Shown here: positions 17,251-25,826 of the stretch, piece after piece
Layout: each line of letters opens with the position of its first letter
How positions within the stretch are numbered: the stretch's first letter is position 1
From: Sanguibacter suarezii NBRC 16159
GTDB taxonomy: Bacteria; Actinomycetota; Actinomycetes; Actinomycetales; Cellulomonadaceae
DNA length: 64,000 nucleotides
Assembly: GCF_001552735.1 (NCBI RefSeq)
Contig: NZ_BCRT01000016.1
Span: forward strand, 62,001-126,000
Reading direction: 5' to 3'
Notes under the pieces: model-generated
Database searches by the model: none
Seen by the model: only the letters and a program-made list of their open reading frames with translations
What the model was told of the DNA's origin: nothing
Translations under genes and position numbers: made by a program

Positions 17251-17739
17251 ATGGAGATCACCCTGCCCCTGAACGAAGCGCTCGCGCTGGCCACAGCGAA
17301 GGAACCGCTCCCGCCCGTGGTCCGCTCGATCACCGCGGACGGTGCCTCGCTCCAGCTCGACATCGACCTGCGCGTCATCCCGGACGCCCCGCTCGCCCTG
17401 CGGGTGGCCGCCTCGGCCATCGGGACGGTGACCGTGACCGCGACCTTCACCGGGTACTCCTTGGGCGCGGCCCTCTTCGAGATGACCGCGCACGCCCGGG
17501 CGATCCCGGCGCACAAGCTGCTCAACCAGCTCACCGGGCCCATCGCCTCGGCCCTGGGCCGGCGCGGCCTGCCCGAGGGGCTCATCGAGGTCCGCAAGGG
17601 CGACAACGAGCCGATCGTGGCCGTGCACGTGCAGGACGCCGTCGCGGCCAAGGCGACCGGGGTCACCGTGACCGACGTCGACGTGCGCGACGCGACGGCC
17701 TACGTGAGCCTGGCGGTGGGCACGGTCACGCTGCTGTGA
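17251..17739 (+). CDS. Hypothetical protein, cotranscribed with the EEP membrane protein
   Basis: A 162-residue soluble protein that I do not recognise. It is mostly beta-strand in appearance with alternating hydrophobic residues (LQLDIDLRVIPDAPLALRVAA; TVTVTATFTGYSLGAALFEMTAHA). A helix-rich middle follows (AHKLLNQLTGPIASALGRRGLPEGLIEV), then a C-terminal half rich in V/T/D (VAVHVQDAVAAKATGVTVTDVDV). No signal peptide or Cys motif. It has a good GGAGCC ribosome-binding site and an 8 bp spacing from the preceding gene. It ends 15 bp from the convergent lpdA. Confidence 0.75.
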   Translation: MEITLPLNEALALATAKEPLPPVVRSITADGASLQLDIDLRVIPDAPLALRVAASAIGTVTVTATFTGYSLGAALFEMTAHARAIPAHKLLNQLTGPIASALGRRGLPEGLIEVRKGDNEPIVAVHVQDAVAAKATGVTVTDVDVRDATAYVSLAVGTVTLL

Positions 17740-17754
17740 CCGGCCGCCGCCACG

Positions 17755-19227
17755 TCACTCGCTGACGTGGTGGCTCATCCGCGCGACCTCGGCGATCGAG
17801 CCGGACAGCGACGGGTACACGGTGAAGGCCTCTGCCACGTCGTCAGCGGTGAGCCGGTGCTCGACGGCGAGGGTGATCGGGAAGATCAGCTCGCTGGCCC
17901 GCGGGGCCACGACCACCCCGCCGAGCACCACTCCCGCGTCAGGGTGGGAGAACATCTTGACGAAGCCGTCCCGGATGCCCAGCATCTTCGCCCGCGGGTT
18001 GCGGCTCAGCGGCAGGATCGTGGTGAGGTACTTCGACCCCTGGGCGATGAGCTTCTTCTCCGAGTACCCCACGGTCGCGATCTCCGGGGCGGTGAAGATG
18101 TTGGCCGCGACGGTCCGCAGCTTGATCGGTGCGACGGCGTCGCCGAGGGCGTGGGACATCGCCACGCGGCCCTGCATGGCAGCCACGCTCGCCAGCGGGA
18201 AGACGCCTGTGCAGTCACCGGCCGCGTAGACGCCGCGGGCGCTGGTCCGCGAGACCTTGTCCACCTCGATGTGCCCGGACGGCGTCAGCCGCACCCCGGC
18301 CTCCTCCAGGCCGATGCCCGCCGTGCTCGGCACCGAGCCGACCGCCATGAGCAGGTGGGAGCCCTCGACGATCGACCCGTCCGAGAGGGTGACCTCGACC
18401 CGGGCGTCCGCCCCCGAGCCCACGACCCGGGCAGACTCCGCCCGTGAGCGGGACCTGACCGTCATGCCGCGGCCGCGGAACACCTCTTCGATGAGGTTCG
18501 CGGCGTCGGCGTCCTCCCCCGGGAGCACCCGGTCGCGGCTGGAGATCAGCACGACCTCGCAGCCCAGGGCGTTGTACGCGCCGGCGAACTCCGCGCCGGT
18601 CACCCCGGAGCCCACGACGATGAGCTTCTCGGGCAGCTCGGTGAGGTTGTAGATCTGGGTCCAGGTGAAGATCCGCTCGCCGTCGGGGACAGCCGAGTCC
18701 AGGATCCGCGGGGTGGCCCCGGTGGAGACGAGGATGACGTCCGCGTCGAGCACGAGCGGGGCGTCGGCGCCGACGGGGCTGTCCACGACCACCCGCGACG
18801 GCCCGTCCAGACGCCCGTGCCCGAGCACGATGCGGACGTTCTCCCGCTCGAGGCGGGCGCGGATGTCCGCGGACTGCGCGGCCGCGAGCGCCATGACGCG
18901 GGAGTTCACCGCGGCCAGGTCGACGTCCAGGCGCAGCGGGGTGGACAGGCCGGACACCTTGATCCCCAGCTCTGAACCGGTCTCTGCCACGGTCATCCAC
19001 TCGGCCGTGGCGATGAGGGTCTTGGACGGGACGACGTCGGTCAGGACGGCAGCGCCGCCCATCCCCTGGCGCTCGACGATGGTGACGTCGGCGCCGAGCC
19101 GGCGAGCGACCAGCGCGGCCTCGTAGCCGCCTGGGCCACCTCCGAGGATGACGATGCGAGTCGCCTGCAGGTCGGTCGAGGACGAGTCGGAGGACGGGCG
19201 GGGAGCAGCAGGCGGTGTCTGAGTCAC
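17755..19227 (-). CDS. lpdA: NAD(P)H-quinone dehydrogenase, LpdA (Rv3303c) type
   Basis: A 490-residue flavoprotein of the disulfide-reductase family. The FAD site RIVILGGGPGGYEAAL is near 24-39, the NAD(P) site KLIVVGSGVTGAEFAGAY mid-protein, and GVYAAGDCTGVFPLAS in the second FAD motif. The usual redox motif CxxxxC is replaced by GMGGAAVLTDVVPSK, so no catalytic disulfide exists and it cannot act as lipoamide dehydrogenase. This is the hallmark of the mycobacterial LpdA quinone reductase. The start at GTG 19227 gives family length; the frame stays open further upstream but lacks homology. It is divergent from punA. Confidence 0.9.
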   Translation of the reverse strand: MTQTPPAAPRPSSDSSSTDLQATRIVILGGGPGGYEAALVARRLGADVTIVERQGMGGAAVLTDVVPSKTLIATAEWMTVAETGSELGIKVSGLSTPLRLDVDLAAVNSRVMALAAAQSADIRARLERENVRIVLGHGRLDGPSRVVVDSPVGADAPLVLDADVILVSTGATPRILDSAVPDGERIFTWTQIYNLTELPEKLIVVGSGVTGAEFAGAYNALGCEVVLISSRDRVLPGEDADAANLIEEVFRGRGMTVRSRSRAESARVVGSGADARVEVTLSDGSIVEGSHLLMAVGSVPSTAGIGLEEAGVRLTPSGHIEVDKVSRTSARGVYAAGDCTGVFPLASVAAMQGRVAMSHALGDAVAPIKLRTVAANIFTAPEIATVGYSEKKLIAQGSKYLTTILPLSRNPRAKMLGIRDGFVKMFSHPDAGVVLGGVVVAPRASELIFPITLAVEHRLTADDVAEAFTVYPSLSGSIAEVARMSHHVSE

Positions 19228-19347
19228 GTGCCTCAGTATCTCAGCAACTCGCCGGGGCTCTCTCCGACCCGGTCCGGCACGCTGACCAGTGCACGCGACC
19301 CGCGCGCGCGGTCGTCGCAGCCGCCCAACACCGATAACCTCAGATAC

Positions 19348-20196
19348 ATGACGACGCCCTCTGTCCCCACCCCCGCTGCCCAGGCCCCGGCCCTCGACGC
19401 AGACCCCTTCGACCTGGCCCGCGACGCGGCGGAGCACATCGCTCGCGCGACCGGGGTCGCCTCCCACGACGTGGCGCTCGTGCTGGGCTCCGGATGGGGA
19501 GGCGCGGCCGACCTGCTCGGCGAGACGGTCGCGGAGATCCCCAGCGACGAGGTTCCCGGCTTCTCCAAGCCGGCCGTCGAAGGTCACGTGGGGACGCTGC
19601 GCTCGATCCGCATCGCGGCCACCGGCAAGCACGCCCTGGTCCTGGGATCGCGCACGCACCTCTACGAGGGCAAGGGCGTGCGCGCCGTGGTCCACGGCAT
19701 CCGCACCGCGGCTGCCACCGGCGCCCGCACGGTCATCCTCACCAACGGCTGCGGCGGCCTCAACGTCGACTGGTCTCCTGGCACCCCGGTCCTCATCAGC
19801 GACCACATCAACCTCACCGCCACCTCACCGCTCGAGGGTGCGACCTTCGTCGACCTCACCGACCTCTACTCCACCCGTCTGCGCACCCTCGCCCGCGAGG
19901 TCGACGCCGCGCTGCCCGAGGGTGTGTACGTGCAGTTCCCCGGCCCGCACTACGAGACCCCGGCCGAGGTCCGGATGGCCGGACGCATGGGCGGGGACCT
20001 CGTCGGGATGTCCACCACCCTGGAGGCCATCGCCGCCCGCCAGGCTGGCATGGAGGTCCTCGGGATCTCCCTCGTGACGAACCTCGCGGCCGGCATCAGC
20101 CCGGTCCCGCTGTCCCATGCCGAGGTCATCGAAGCAGGCCAGGCCGCCGGACCGCGCATCTCCGCGCTGCTGGCAGCGATCGTGGAGAAGGTGTGA
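19348..20196 (+). CDS. punA: Purine-nucleoside phosphorylase (trimeric class)
   Basis: A 282-residue enzyme that phosphorolyses inosine, guanosine and their deoxy forms to base plus (deoxy)ribose-1-phosphate. Motifs of the PNP/MTAP class are clear: LVLGSGWGGAADLLG (phosphate site), GSRTHLYEGKGVRAVVHGIR, ILTNGCGGLNVDW, the purine-site YVQFPGPHYETPAEVRMAG, GGDLVGMSTTLEAIAARQAGM and SLVTNLAAGISPVPLSHAEV. The start at 19348 (ATG ACG ACG) is near the known N-terminus. The mutase gene starts 2 bp after its stop (TGACATG), so the pair is translationally coupled. Confidence 0.95.
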   Translation: MTTPSVPTPAAQAPALDADPFDLARDAAEHIARATGVASHDVALVLGSGWGGAADLLGETVAEIPSDEVPGFSKPAVEGHVGTLRSIRIAATGKHALVLGSRTHLYEGKGVRAVVHGIRTAAATGARTVILTNGCGGLNVDWSPGTPVLISDHINLTATSPLEGATFVDLTDLYSTRLRTLAREVDAALPEGVYVQFPGPHYETPAEVRMAGRMGGDLVGMSTTLEAIAARQAGMEVLGISLVTNLAAGISPVPLSHAEVIEAGQAAGPRISALLAAIVEKV

Positions 20197-20197
20197 C

Positions 20198-21973
20198 ATG
20201 AGCGTTCAAGAGTTCACCGAGCTCGCAGCCGAGGTCGAGGCGTGGATCGCCGGCGACCCTGACCCGTACACCCGCAACGAGCTCACCCGGCTGCTGCAGG
20301 AAGCGCGCGACACGGACGACGACAACCGTCGCGACGGGATCCGCGCCGACCTCGAAGACCGCTTCGCCGGTCAGCTGCAGTTCGGCACCGCCGGGCTGCG
20401 CGGGACGATGGCCGCCGGTCCCAACCGGATGAACCGCGCGGTCGTGATCCGCGCGGCCGCCGGGCTCGCCGCCTACCTGCGTGAGACCGTCGTCGGCGGG
20501 CACCCGCCGCGCATCGTCGTCGGCTTCGACGCGCGGCACCTGTCCCACACCTTCGCGCTCGATTCCGCCGCGGTCTTCACCGCGGCCGGGCTCGACGTCA
20601 TGATCCTCGACCACGCGCTGCCCACGCCGGTGCTGGCCTTCGCCGTGCGTCACCTCGACGCCGACGCGGGGGTCATGGTCACCGCGAGCCACAACCCGCC
20701 CGCGGACAACGGCTACAAGGTGTACCTCGGCGGCCGGGCCGTCGAGAAGTCAGGCCGGGGCGCCCAGATCGTCCCGCCCTACGACGCCGAGATCGCCGCG
20801 CACATCGCCGCCGCGCCGGTCGCCACCGACGTCCCGCTCGCGACCGAGGGATGGCGCACGGCGGGACCGGCGCTGCTCGACGACTACCTGGCCGCCGTCG
20901 GCGCCCTGGCCGACACCGGAGCCCCGCACCGGCTGAGCATCGTCGCCACGCCCCTGCACGGGGTCGGCGGAGCGGTCCTGGAGCGTGTGCTGCGCTCCGC
21001 CGGGTACTCCGACGTCTTCCTCGTGCCTGAGCAGGCTGAGCCAGACCCGGACTTCCCCACGGTCGCCTTCCCCAACCCGGAGGAGCCGGGGGCCATCGAC
21101 CTGGCCCTGGCCTACGCCGAGTCGCTCGGCGCGGACCTGGTCATCGCGAACGACCCCGACGCAGACCGCTGTGCGGTGGCCGTCAAGGACGTGCGCACGG
21201 TCCTGGAGCGTCAGCCCAACACCGGCACGGACACCGCGGTGTCCGACGGGTGGCGGATGCTGCACGGTGACGAGGTGGGCGCCCTGCTCGGTGAGCTCGT
21301 CGCGAGCGAGCACGCTCGCAGCGGCGCGACGCTCGCGAGCTCGATCGTCTCCTCACGCCTGCTCGGCAAGATCGCGAAGACCCACGGCCTCACCCACGTC
21401 TCCACGCTCACCGGGTTCAAGTGGATCGCCCGGGTCGACGGGCTGGCCTACGGCTACGAGGAGGCCTTGGGCTACTGCGTGGACCCGGCTCAGGTGCGTG
21501 ACAAGGACGGCATCAGCGCCGCGCTGCGCATCGTCGGGCTGACCGACCGCCTCAAGGCTGAGGGCCGCACGCTCATCGATGCCCTCGACGACCTGGCCCG
21601 CACCCACGGTCTGCACCTGACCGACCAGCTCGCGGCGCGGTACACCGACGTCTCCCAGATCCCGCTCACCATGCAGCGGCTGCGCAACGCGACGCCCGAG
21701 CTGCTGGGTGGCTCCCCGGTCGTCGAGCTCATCGACCTGTCCGACGGCGTGGACGGCCTGCCGCCCACGGACGGCCTGCGGCTGCTCACCGAGGACGGCA
21801 CCCGCGTCGTGGTCCGTCCCAGCGGGACCGAGCCGAAGGTCAAGTGCTACCTCGAGGTGGTGCTGCCCGTGGACAAGAACGCCAGCTACGACGACCTCAC
21901 CGCCGTGCGGCACGAGGCGCGCCAGCGTCTCATCGACGTCAGCACGGACATGGCGGCCGCGCTGGGGCTGTAG
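20198..21973 (+). CDS. Phosphohexo-/phosphopentomutase (alpha-D-phosphohexomutase family)
   Basis: A 591-residue enzyme of the PGM/PMM superfamily, PGM2-like by length. The domain I catalytic loop is TASHNPPADNGYKVY (phosphoserine in TASHN), the domain II metal-binding loop is NDPDADRCAVAV, the domain III sugar loop includes GFKWIARVDGLAYGYEEALGYCVD, and the domain IV phosphate site is VRPSGTEPKVKCYLE. An early GTAGLRGTMAAGPNRMN motif is also typical. Because it is coupled to punA, a likely job is to convert ribose-1-P or deoxyribose-1-P to the 5-phosphate, which DeoC (25896-26651) can then cleave. Phosphoglucomutase or phosphomannomutase activity is also possible. A very strong terminator follows. 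Confidence 0.9.
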   Translation: MSVQEFTELAAEVEAWIAGDPDPYTRNELTRLLQEARDTDDDNRRDGIRADLEDRFAGQLQFGTAGLRGTMAAGPNRMNRAVVIRAAAGLAAYLRETVVGGHPPRIVVGFDARHLSHTFALDSAAVFTAAGLDVMILDHALPTPVLAFAVRHLDADAGVMVTASHNPPADNGYKVYLGGRAVEKSGRGAQIVPPYDAEIAAHIAAAPVATDVPLATEGWRTAGPALLDDYLAAVGALADTGAPHRLSIVATPLHGVGGAVLERVLRSAGYSDVFLVPEQAEPDPDFPTVAFPNPEEPGAIDLALAYAESLGADLVIANDPDADRCAVAVKDVRTVLERQPNTGTDTAVSDGWRMLHGDEVGALLGELVASEHARSGATLASSIVSSRLLGKIAKTHGLTHVSTLTGFKWIARVDGLAYGYEEALGYCVDPAQVRDKDGISAALRIVGLTDRLKAEGRTLIDALDDLARTHGLHLTDQLAARYTDVSQIPLTMQRLRNATPELLGGSPVVELIDLSDGVDGLPPTDGLRLLTEDGTRVVVRPSGTEPKVKCYLEVVLPVDKNASYDDLTAVRHEARQRLIDVSTDMAAALGL

Positions 21974-21986
21974 CCCTCCCGCACGC

Positions 21987-22026
21987 ACGACGACGCCCCG
22001 CACCGTGTGGTGCGGGGCGTCGTCGT
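21987..22026. terminator. Bidirectional hairpin terminator
   Basis: An 18-bp perfect stem (21987-22004 with 22009-22026) closed by the loop GTGT. It lies between the ends of the convergent mutase and DUF4352 genes and can serve both. The core is GACGCCCCGCACC/GGTGCGGGGCGTC. Confidence 0.9.
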
Positions 22027-22038
22027 CGGTGGGTCAGG

Positions 22039-22743
22039 TCAGGTCAGCGTGACGCTGACGCCGCCGGAGAACGGCGAGTCGTGCAGCTCGACCGAGGCCG
22101 GGGTCGCATCGGCCGGGATGTCGAAGACGACGATCCCTTCGACGGTGTTTCCCGGGTTGATGCTCGTGAGGAAGCTGTTGGAGTCGGGCAGGTAGATCGC
22201 CGCAGAGCTGTCTGCGGAGTGGGTGCGACCCTGGCCGTCGAGGAGCTTCTGGGAGCCCGAGTCGAAGTACTGCGCGGCGTCGCCGACATTCGTCACCGTG
22301 ACGTGGAGCAGCAGGAACTGACCCTGGGCGTCCACCCCGAATGTCGCGTCCCCGATGTGAGGCACCCCGGCCTCGATGCTTGTCACCGTGAACTGGAACT
22401 TGCCGTCGGCGACTGGGGAGCCGACGCCCGGTGCGGCCGGTGCCTCAGACACCTCGGGGGCGTCGGGGGCGGGTGCCTGCGCTGCGTCGGAGGCACCGGG
22501 GGCCGGCGCTGTGGGCTCCGCGCCCCCGGAGACTGCCTGCGACACGACGACGACCGCGACGACCACGAGCAGCGCGGTGATGATCTTGTGGCGCGCGAAG
22601 AAGTTCTTCTTCGGAGCCGGTTGTGGCTGGAGGACCGGGGGCTGCTGCCCGGTCGCGGCCTGCTGATAGGCCAGACGCTGCTGTGCCTGCGCGTCTGCCT
22701 GCTGAGCCTGGAGGCTGGGGTCGGTACCGCGAGATCGTGCCAT
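22039..22743 (-). CDS. DUF4352-type membrane-anchored protein
   Basis: A 234-residue protein. The first 45 residues are Gln/Ala-rich and cytoplasmic (DPSLQAQQADAQAQQRLAYQ), and one membrane helix follows at about 58-80 (KIITALLVVVAVVVVSQAVSGG). An Ala/Pro-rich linker leads to an extracellular beta-sandwich-like domain (about 115-234) with the DUF4352/telomeric-repeat-like pattern: FTVTSIEAGVPHIG, GQFLLLHVTVTNVGDAAQYFD and a terminal GGVSVTLT. Such domains occur on exported actinobacterial lipoproteins and anchored proteins of unknown role. The start at 22743 was chosen as the ATG nearest the conserved length. It is divergent from the histidine kinase gene. Confidence 0.8.
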   Translation of the reverse strand: MARSRGTDPSLQAQQADAQAQQRLAYQQAATGQQPPVLQPQPAPKKNFFARHKIITALLVVVAVVVVSQAVSGGAEPTAPAPGASDAAQAPAPDAPEVSEAPAAPGVGSPVADGKFQFTVTSIEAGVPHIGDATFGVDAQGQFLLLHVTVTNVGDAAQYFDSGSQKLLDGQGRTHSADSSAAIYLPDSNSFLTSINPGNTVEGIVVFDIPADATPASVELHDSPFSGGVSVTLT

Positions 22744-22847
22744 GGAATGTCCTCGTTCTGGTGGTGGGTGTGACGTCGGTCGAGCAACACCCACACCTCA
22801 TCGCAGACGCCGCCGTGCTCGCATCGCCCGGTCGGGGCCTGTGCACC

Positions 22848-22892
22848 ACCCGATCGGTGGACCGTGCCACGCGGCCGTCCACCCGATCGGGT
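22848..22892. promoter_or_regulatory. Long inverted repeat upstream of the two-component genes
   Basis: ACCCGATCGGTGGAC (22848-22862) and GTCCACCCGATCGGGT (22877-22892) are inverted copies differing by one inserted G, 14 bp apart. Each contains the self-complementary CCGATCGG. They lie 37-81 bp upstream of the kinase start and could bind the response regulator or another dimeric regulator. Confidence 0.45.
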
Positions 22893-22928
22893 GACGACGC
22901 CGTCAGCGGCTGGCCCTACGCTGACGCT

Positions 22929-24266
22929 GTGTCCCGATCACCGACCCAGCTGCCACCCCACCAGCCGCACCTCCGGCCGTCCGCACCTGCGCGACCGGTC
23001 ACCTCTGCGAGCGCGTCGGCACCGGTCCGGCCGTGGGCAGCCCGCCTGCGTCGTGCCGGCCCGGGGGCGGTCACCGTGATCCTGGTGACGACGAGCCTGC
23101 TCTGCTCGTTGGCGGCGCTGGCCTACGAGTCGAACGCCCGCGGGACGCAGGGAGCGGCCGCAGCGTGGGTGACGACCGGCATGATCGCCGCCTTCGGGGT
23201 GTCGGCCCTGGTCATCGTCCGCCACCGGTACCCGGTCGCGCTGACGGTGGTCGCCTGCGCCTTCGCCCTGGTCTTCCCGGCAGACACCTTCGCCGCACTC
23301 GTCGGCCTGTCCTGCGTCGTGGCGACCCGCAGCCGGCGCAAGGCCGTCGTCGCGACGGTCGCGGTGAGCGTCGTGACGGTTGTCGCCGTGCTGCGCGACG
23401 GGCTCCGGCCCGCTCAGTTCCAGGTCTTCACCGCGAAGGTGGCCGGCGAGGTCCCCCAGCCCTTGTCCTGGTGGTTCTACGCGCTGCTCGTGGTCATGGT
23501 CCTGGCCTTCGCCGTCGGTGTGGGCGTCTTTAGACGCACCTCGGTCGACCTGGACCACCTGCGCGAGCAGTCCAGCCGCAGCGCTCGCACCACGGCTGAC
23601 CTGCAGTCTGAGCTCACGCGCCAGGAGGAGCGGGACCTCATCGCCCGCGAGGTCCACGACACCCTCGCGCACCGCCTCGCGCTCGTCTCCCTGCACTCCG
23701 GCGCCCTGGAGATGGCCGCACGGGACCACCCGGAGCTGCAGGGATTCGCTCACGAGGTGCAGGCGAACGCGCACCGGTCCCTCGAGGACCTGCGCGGCCT
23801 CATCGGGGTGCTCCGCGATCCGGGGTCACGGCGCAGTGCCGGCTCCGGCGTGCCGGCGACCGTCACCCTCGAGGACCTCTCGGAGCTGCTCAACGCCTCA
23901 CGCAAGGCGGGCAGCCAGATGGTCGCCACGGTCATGATCAACGACTCGGCCTCGGCGAGCGCACCGCTGACCCACGCCGCCTACCGGGTGGTCCAGGAAG
24001 CCCTGACCAACATCCACAAGCACGCACCCACGTCACCGATCGACGTGGACCTGACAGCGAGCGCGGCGGCTGGCGTGCGGGTGCTCGTGACCAACGCCCT
24101 CTCTCCGGGCTCCTGCCAGGCCATCCCGGGTGCTGGCGCCGGGATCGCCGGGATCCACGAGCGTGTGCGGCTGCTCGGCGGCCGGTCCTGGATCGGCCCG
24201 CACGACGGGCGGTTCGTCGTCGACGTGTGGCTCCCCTGGCACTCGGTCGACAGCGCGTCGACCTGA
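22929..24266 (+). CDS. NarL-type two-component sensor histidine kinase
   Basis: A 445-residue membrane kinase. After a Pro-rich cytoplasmic start, about 5-6 hydrophobic segments span residues 40-205 with short loops, so sensing is probably within the membrane. The HisKA_3 dimerisation domain has REVHDTLAHRLALVSLHSG (phospho-His about 240). The HATPase_c domain shows AYRVVQEALTNIHKHAP (N box) and GAGIAGIHERVRLLGG (G box). The start is GTG at 22929, ahead of the membrane segments. It is paired with the LuxR-family regulator 43 bp downstream. The signal is unknown. Confidence 0.92.
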   Translation: MSRSPTQLPPHQPHLRPSAPARPVTSASASAPVRPWAARLRRAGPGAVTVILVTTSLLCSLAALAYESNARGTQGAAAAWVTTGMIAAFGVSALVIVRHRYPVALTVVACAFALVFPADTFAALVGLSCVVATRSRRKAVVATVAVSVVTVVAVLRDGLRPAQFQVFTAKVAGEVPQPLSWWFYALLVVMVLAFAVGVGVFRRTSVDLDHLREQSSRSARTTADLQSELTRQEERDLIAREVHDTLAHRLALVSLHSGALEMAARDHPELQGFAHEVQANAHRSLEDLRGLIGVLRDPGSRRSAGSGVPATVTLEDLSELLNASRKAGSQMVATVMINDSASASAPLTHAAYRVVQEALTNIHKHAPTSPIDVDLTASAAAGVRVLVTNALSPGSCQAIPGAGAGIAGIHERVRLLGGRSWIGPHDGRFVVDVWLPWHSVDSAST

Positions 24267-24309
24267 CCAGGCCTGACAGCCACAGCTGCACCGGCTGATC
24301 GGGCCTACC

Positions 24310-24972
24310 ATGGCACTCGTGATCCGCGTGCTGCTGGTAGACGACGACCCCATGGTGCTCCGAGCCCTGACCATGATCCTGGGGACCGATCCTGGCATCA
24401 CCGTCGTGGGCACCGCCGGGGACGGCGACCAGGTCGTCACCGCCGTCCAGGCGCACCACCCCGACGTCGTCCTCATGGACCTGCGCATGCCCCGCATGGA
24501 CGGTGTGGCGGCGACAGCCTCGGTCACCGCCCTGCCCCAGCCACCGCTGGTGATCGTCATGACGAGCTTTGACTCCGACGAGAGCATCCTGCGCGCCCTC
24601 GAGGCCGGCGCAGCCGCCTACCTGCTCAAGGACGCCCCGCCGCGGGACATCATCACGGCCGTCCACGATGTCGCGTCAGGGGGCGGCGCGCTCTCTCCGC
24701 GCATCAGCCGGTACATCATCGACCGCGTCAGGACCGATCCCTACGCAGCAGCGCGTACAGCGGCCCGTCAGCAGCTCGACCAGCTCACCGAGCGGGAACG
24801 CCAGATGGTCTACGGCGTGCACGCAGGGCAGACGAACGAGGAGATCGGCGCGTCCCACTTCCTCAGCGCGGCGACGGTCAAGACTCACCTGTCGAGCGCA
24901 CAGACCAAGCTCGGCGTGTCCGGGCGCGTCCAGCTCGCGCTGCTCGTCGAACGATCAGGCCTGCTCGGCTGA
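24310..24972 (+). CDS. NarL/LuxR family response regulator
   Basis: A 220-residue regulator partnering the kinase upstream. The receiver domain (about 5-125) has the acidic pocket VDDDP, the phospho-acceptor Asp in VVLMDLRMPRMDG (about 60) and the conserved Lys in YLLKDAPP (about 110). The C-terminal LuxR HTH (about 155-215) reads LTERERQMVYGVHAGQTNEEI, then SAATVKTHLSSAQTKLGV. The start is ATG at 24310; a GTG three codons on is an alternative. It overlaps the convergent siderophore-interacting protein gene by 18 bp. Confidence 0.93.
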   Translation: MALVIRVLLVDDDPMVLRALTMILGTDPGITVVGTAGDGDQVVTAVQAHHPDVVLMDLRMPRMDGVAATASVTALPQPPLVIVMTSFDSDESILRALEAGAAAYLLKDAPPRDIITAVHDVASGGGALSPRISRYIIDRVRTDPYAAARTAARQQLDQLTERERQMVYGVHAGQTNEEIGASHFLSAATVKTHLSSAQTKLGVSGRVQLALLVERSGLLG

Positions 24973-25806
24973 GACGAGAGAAGGGCTGACCAGCCCGGCC
25001 TCGTCGGAGTCCACGGCGGCCTTCCAGTCGGCCTTCTCGCTGCGCCATCCCTCTTCGGTGCGCCCTCGGCGCCAGTAGCCCGAGGCCGACAGCGCGGAGA
25101 CCGGGACCCCGCGCTCTCCGCGCAGGTGACGGCGCAGGTCTTTGACGAAGCCCGCGTCCCCGTGGAGGAACACTTGAGGGCTCCCCTCGGGGAAGGTCCA
25201 CCCGGTGACCACGTCGACGAGCAGGCTGCCCTCGCCCGTGCGGTGCACCCAGGTGATGAGCTCGCCGTCGCAGGGCTGCGCCGCGCAGGTGAGCGCCTGC
25301 TCGTCCTCGGGCCCGCCCACCTCGCAGAACACCTTCGCACGGGCACCGGCCGGCAGGGCTTCCAGCGCTGCGGCGATCGCCGGCAGGGCGCTCTCGTCAC
25401 CGATGAACAGGTGCCAGTCCGCCTCGGCCGAGGGTGCGTAGGCACCCCCGGGACCGACGAAGCTCATCGGGTCGCCCGGCTGGGCGGCTGCGGCCCACGG
25501 GCCGGCGAGGCCCTCGTCCCCGTGGATGACAAAGTCCACGGACAGCTCGCCGGCAGCGGCGTCGAAGGACCGGATCGTGTAGGTGCGCAGGCGTTCGCGC
25601 TGGCCGTCGACCTCGGGTGGGAACTGGAGCTTGATGTACCGGTCGGTGAAGGCGGTGGGGTCGAGGGCGCCCACCGTCTCACCGCCCAGGACGACCCGCA
25701 CCATGTTCGGCGTGAGCCGCTCGGTCCGCACCACACGGGTACGAGTGGTGACCCGTACCCGCTGGGGTGCGCTGGGCTCAGGAGTCTGAGCAGGTGAGAC
25801 GGACAA
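24955..25806 (-). CDS. Siderophore-interacting protein (FAD-dependent ferric reductase family)
   Basis: A 283-residue cytosolic flavoprotein of the ViuB/SIP family, which releases iron from ferric siderophores by reduction. The FAD-binding barrel contains RLTPNMVRVVLGGE, FTDRYIKLQFPP and the RTYTIRSFD motif (RxYT/S). The NAD(P)H-binding lobe has HLFIGDESALPAIAAALEALP and AKVFCEVGGPEDEQ, and the C terminus carries FLHGDAGFVKDLRRHLRGERGVP and SGYWRRGRTEEGWR. No siderophore biosynthesis or uptake genes are nearby. A DtxR/IdeR-like sequence overlaps its upstream region, consistent with iron control. Confidence 0.92.
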   Translation of the reverse strand: MSVSPAQTPEPSAPQRVRVTTRTRVVRTERLTPNMVRVVLGGETVGALDPTAFTDRYIKLQFPPEVDGQRERLRTYTIRSFDAAAGELSVDFVIHGDEGLAGPWAAAAQPGDPMSFVGPGGAYAPSAEADWHLFIGDESALPAIAAALEALPAGARAKVFCEVGGPEDEQALTCAAQPCDGELITWVHRTGEGSLLVDVVTGWTFPEGSPQVFLHGDAGFVKDLRRHLRGERGVPVSALSASGYWRRGRTEEGWRSEKADWKAAVDSDEAGLVSPSLVSAEQA

Positions 25807-25826
25807 GGCAACCTCCGGGACAAGGG

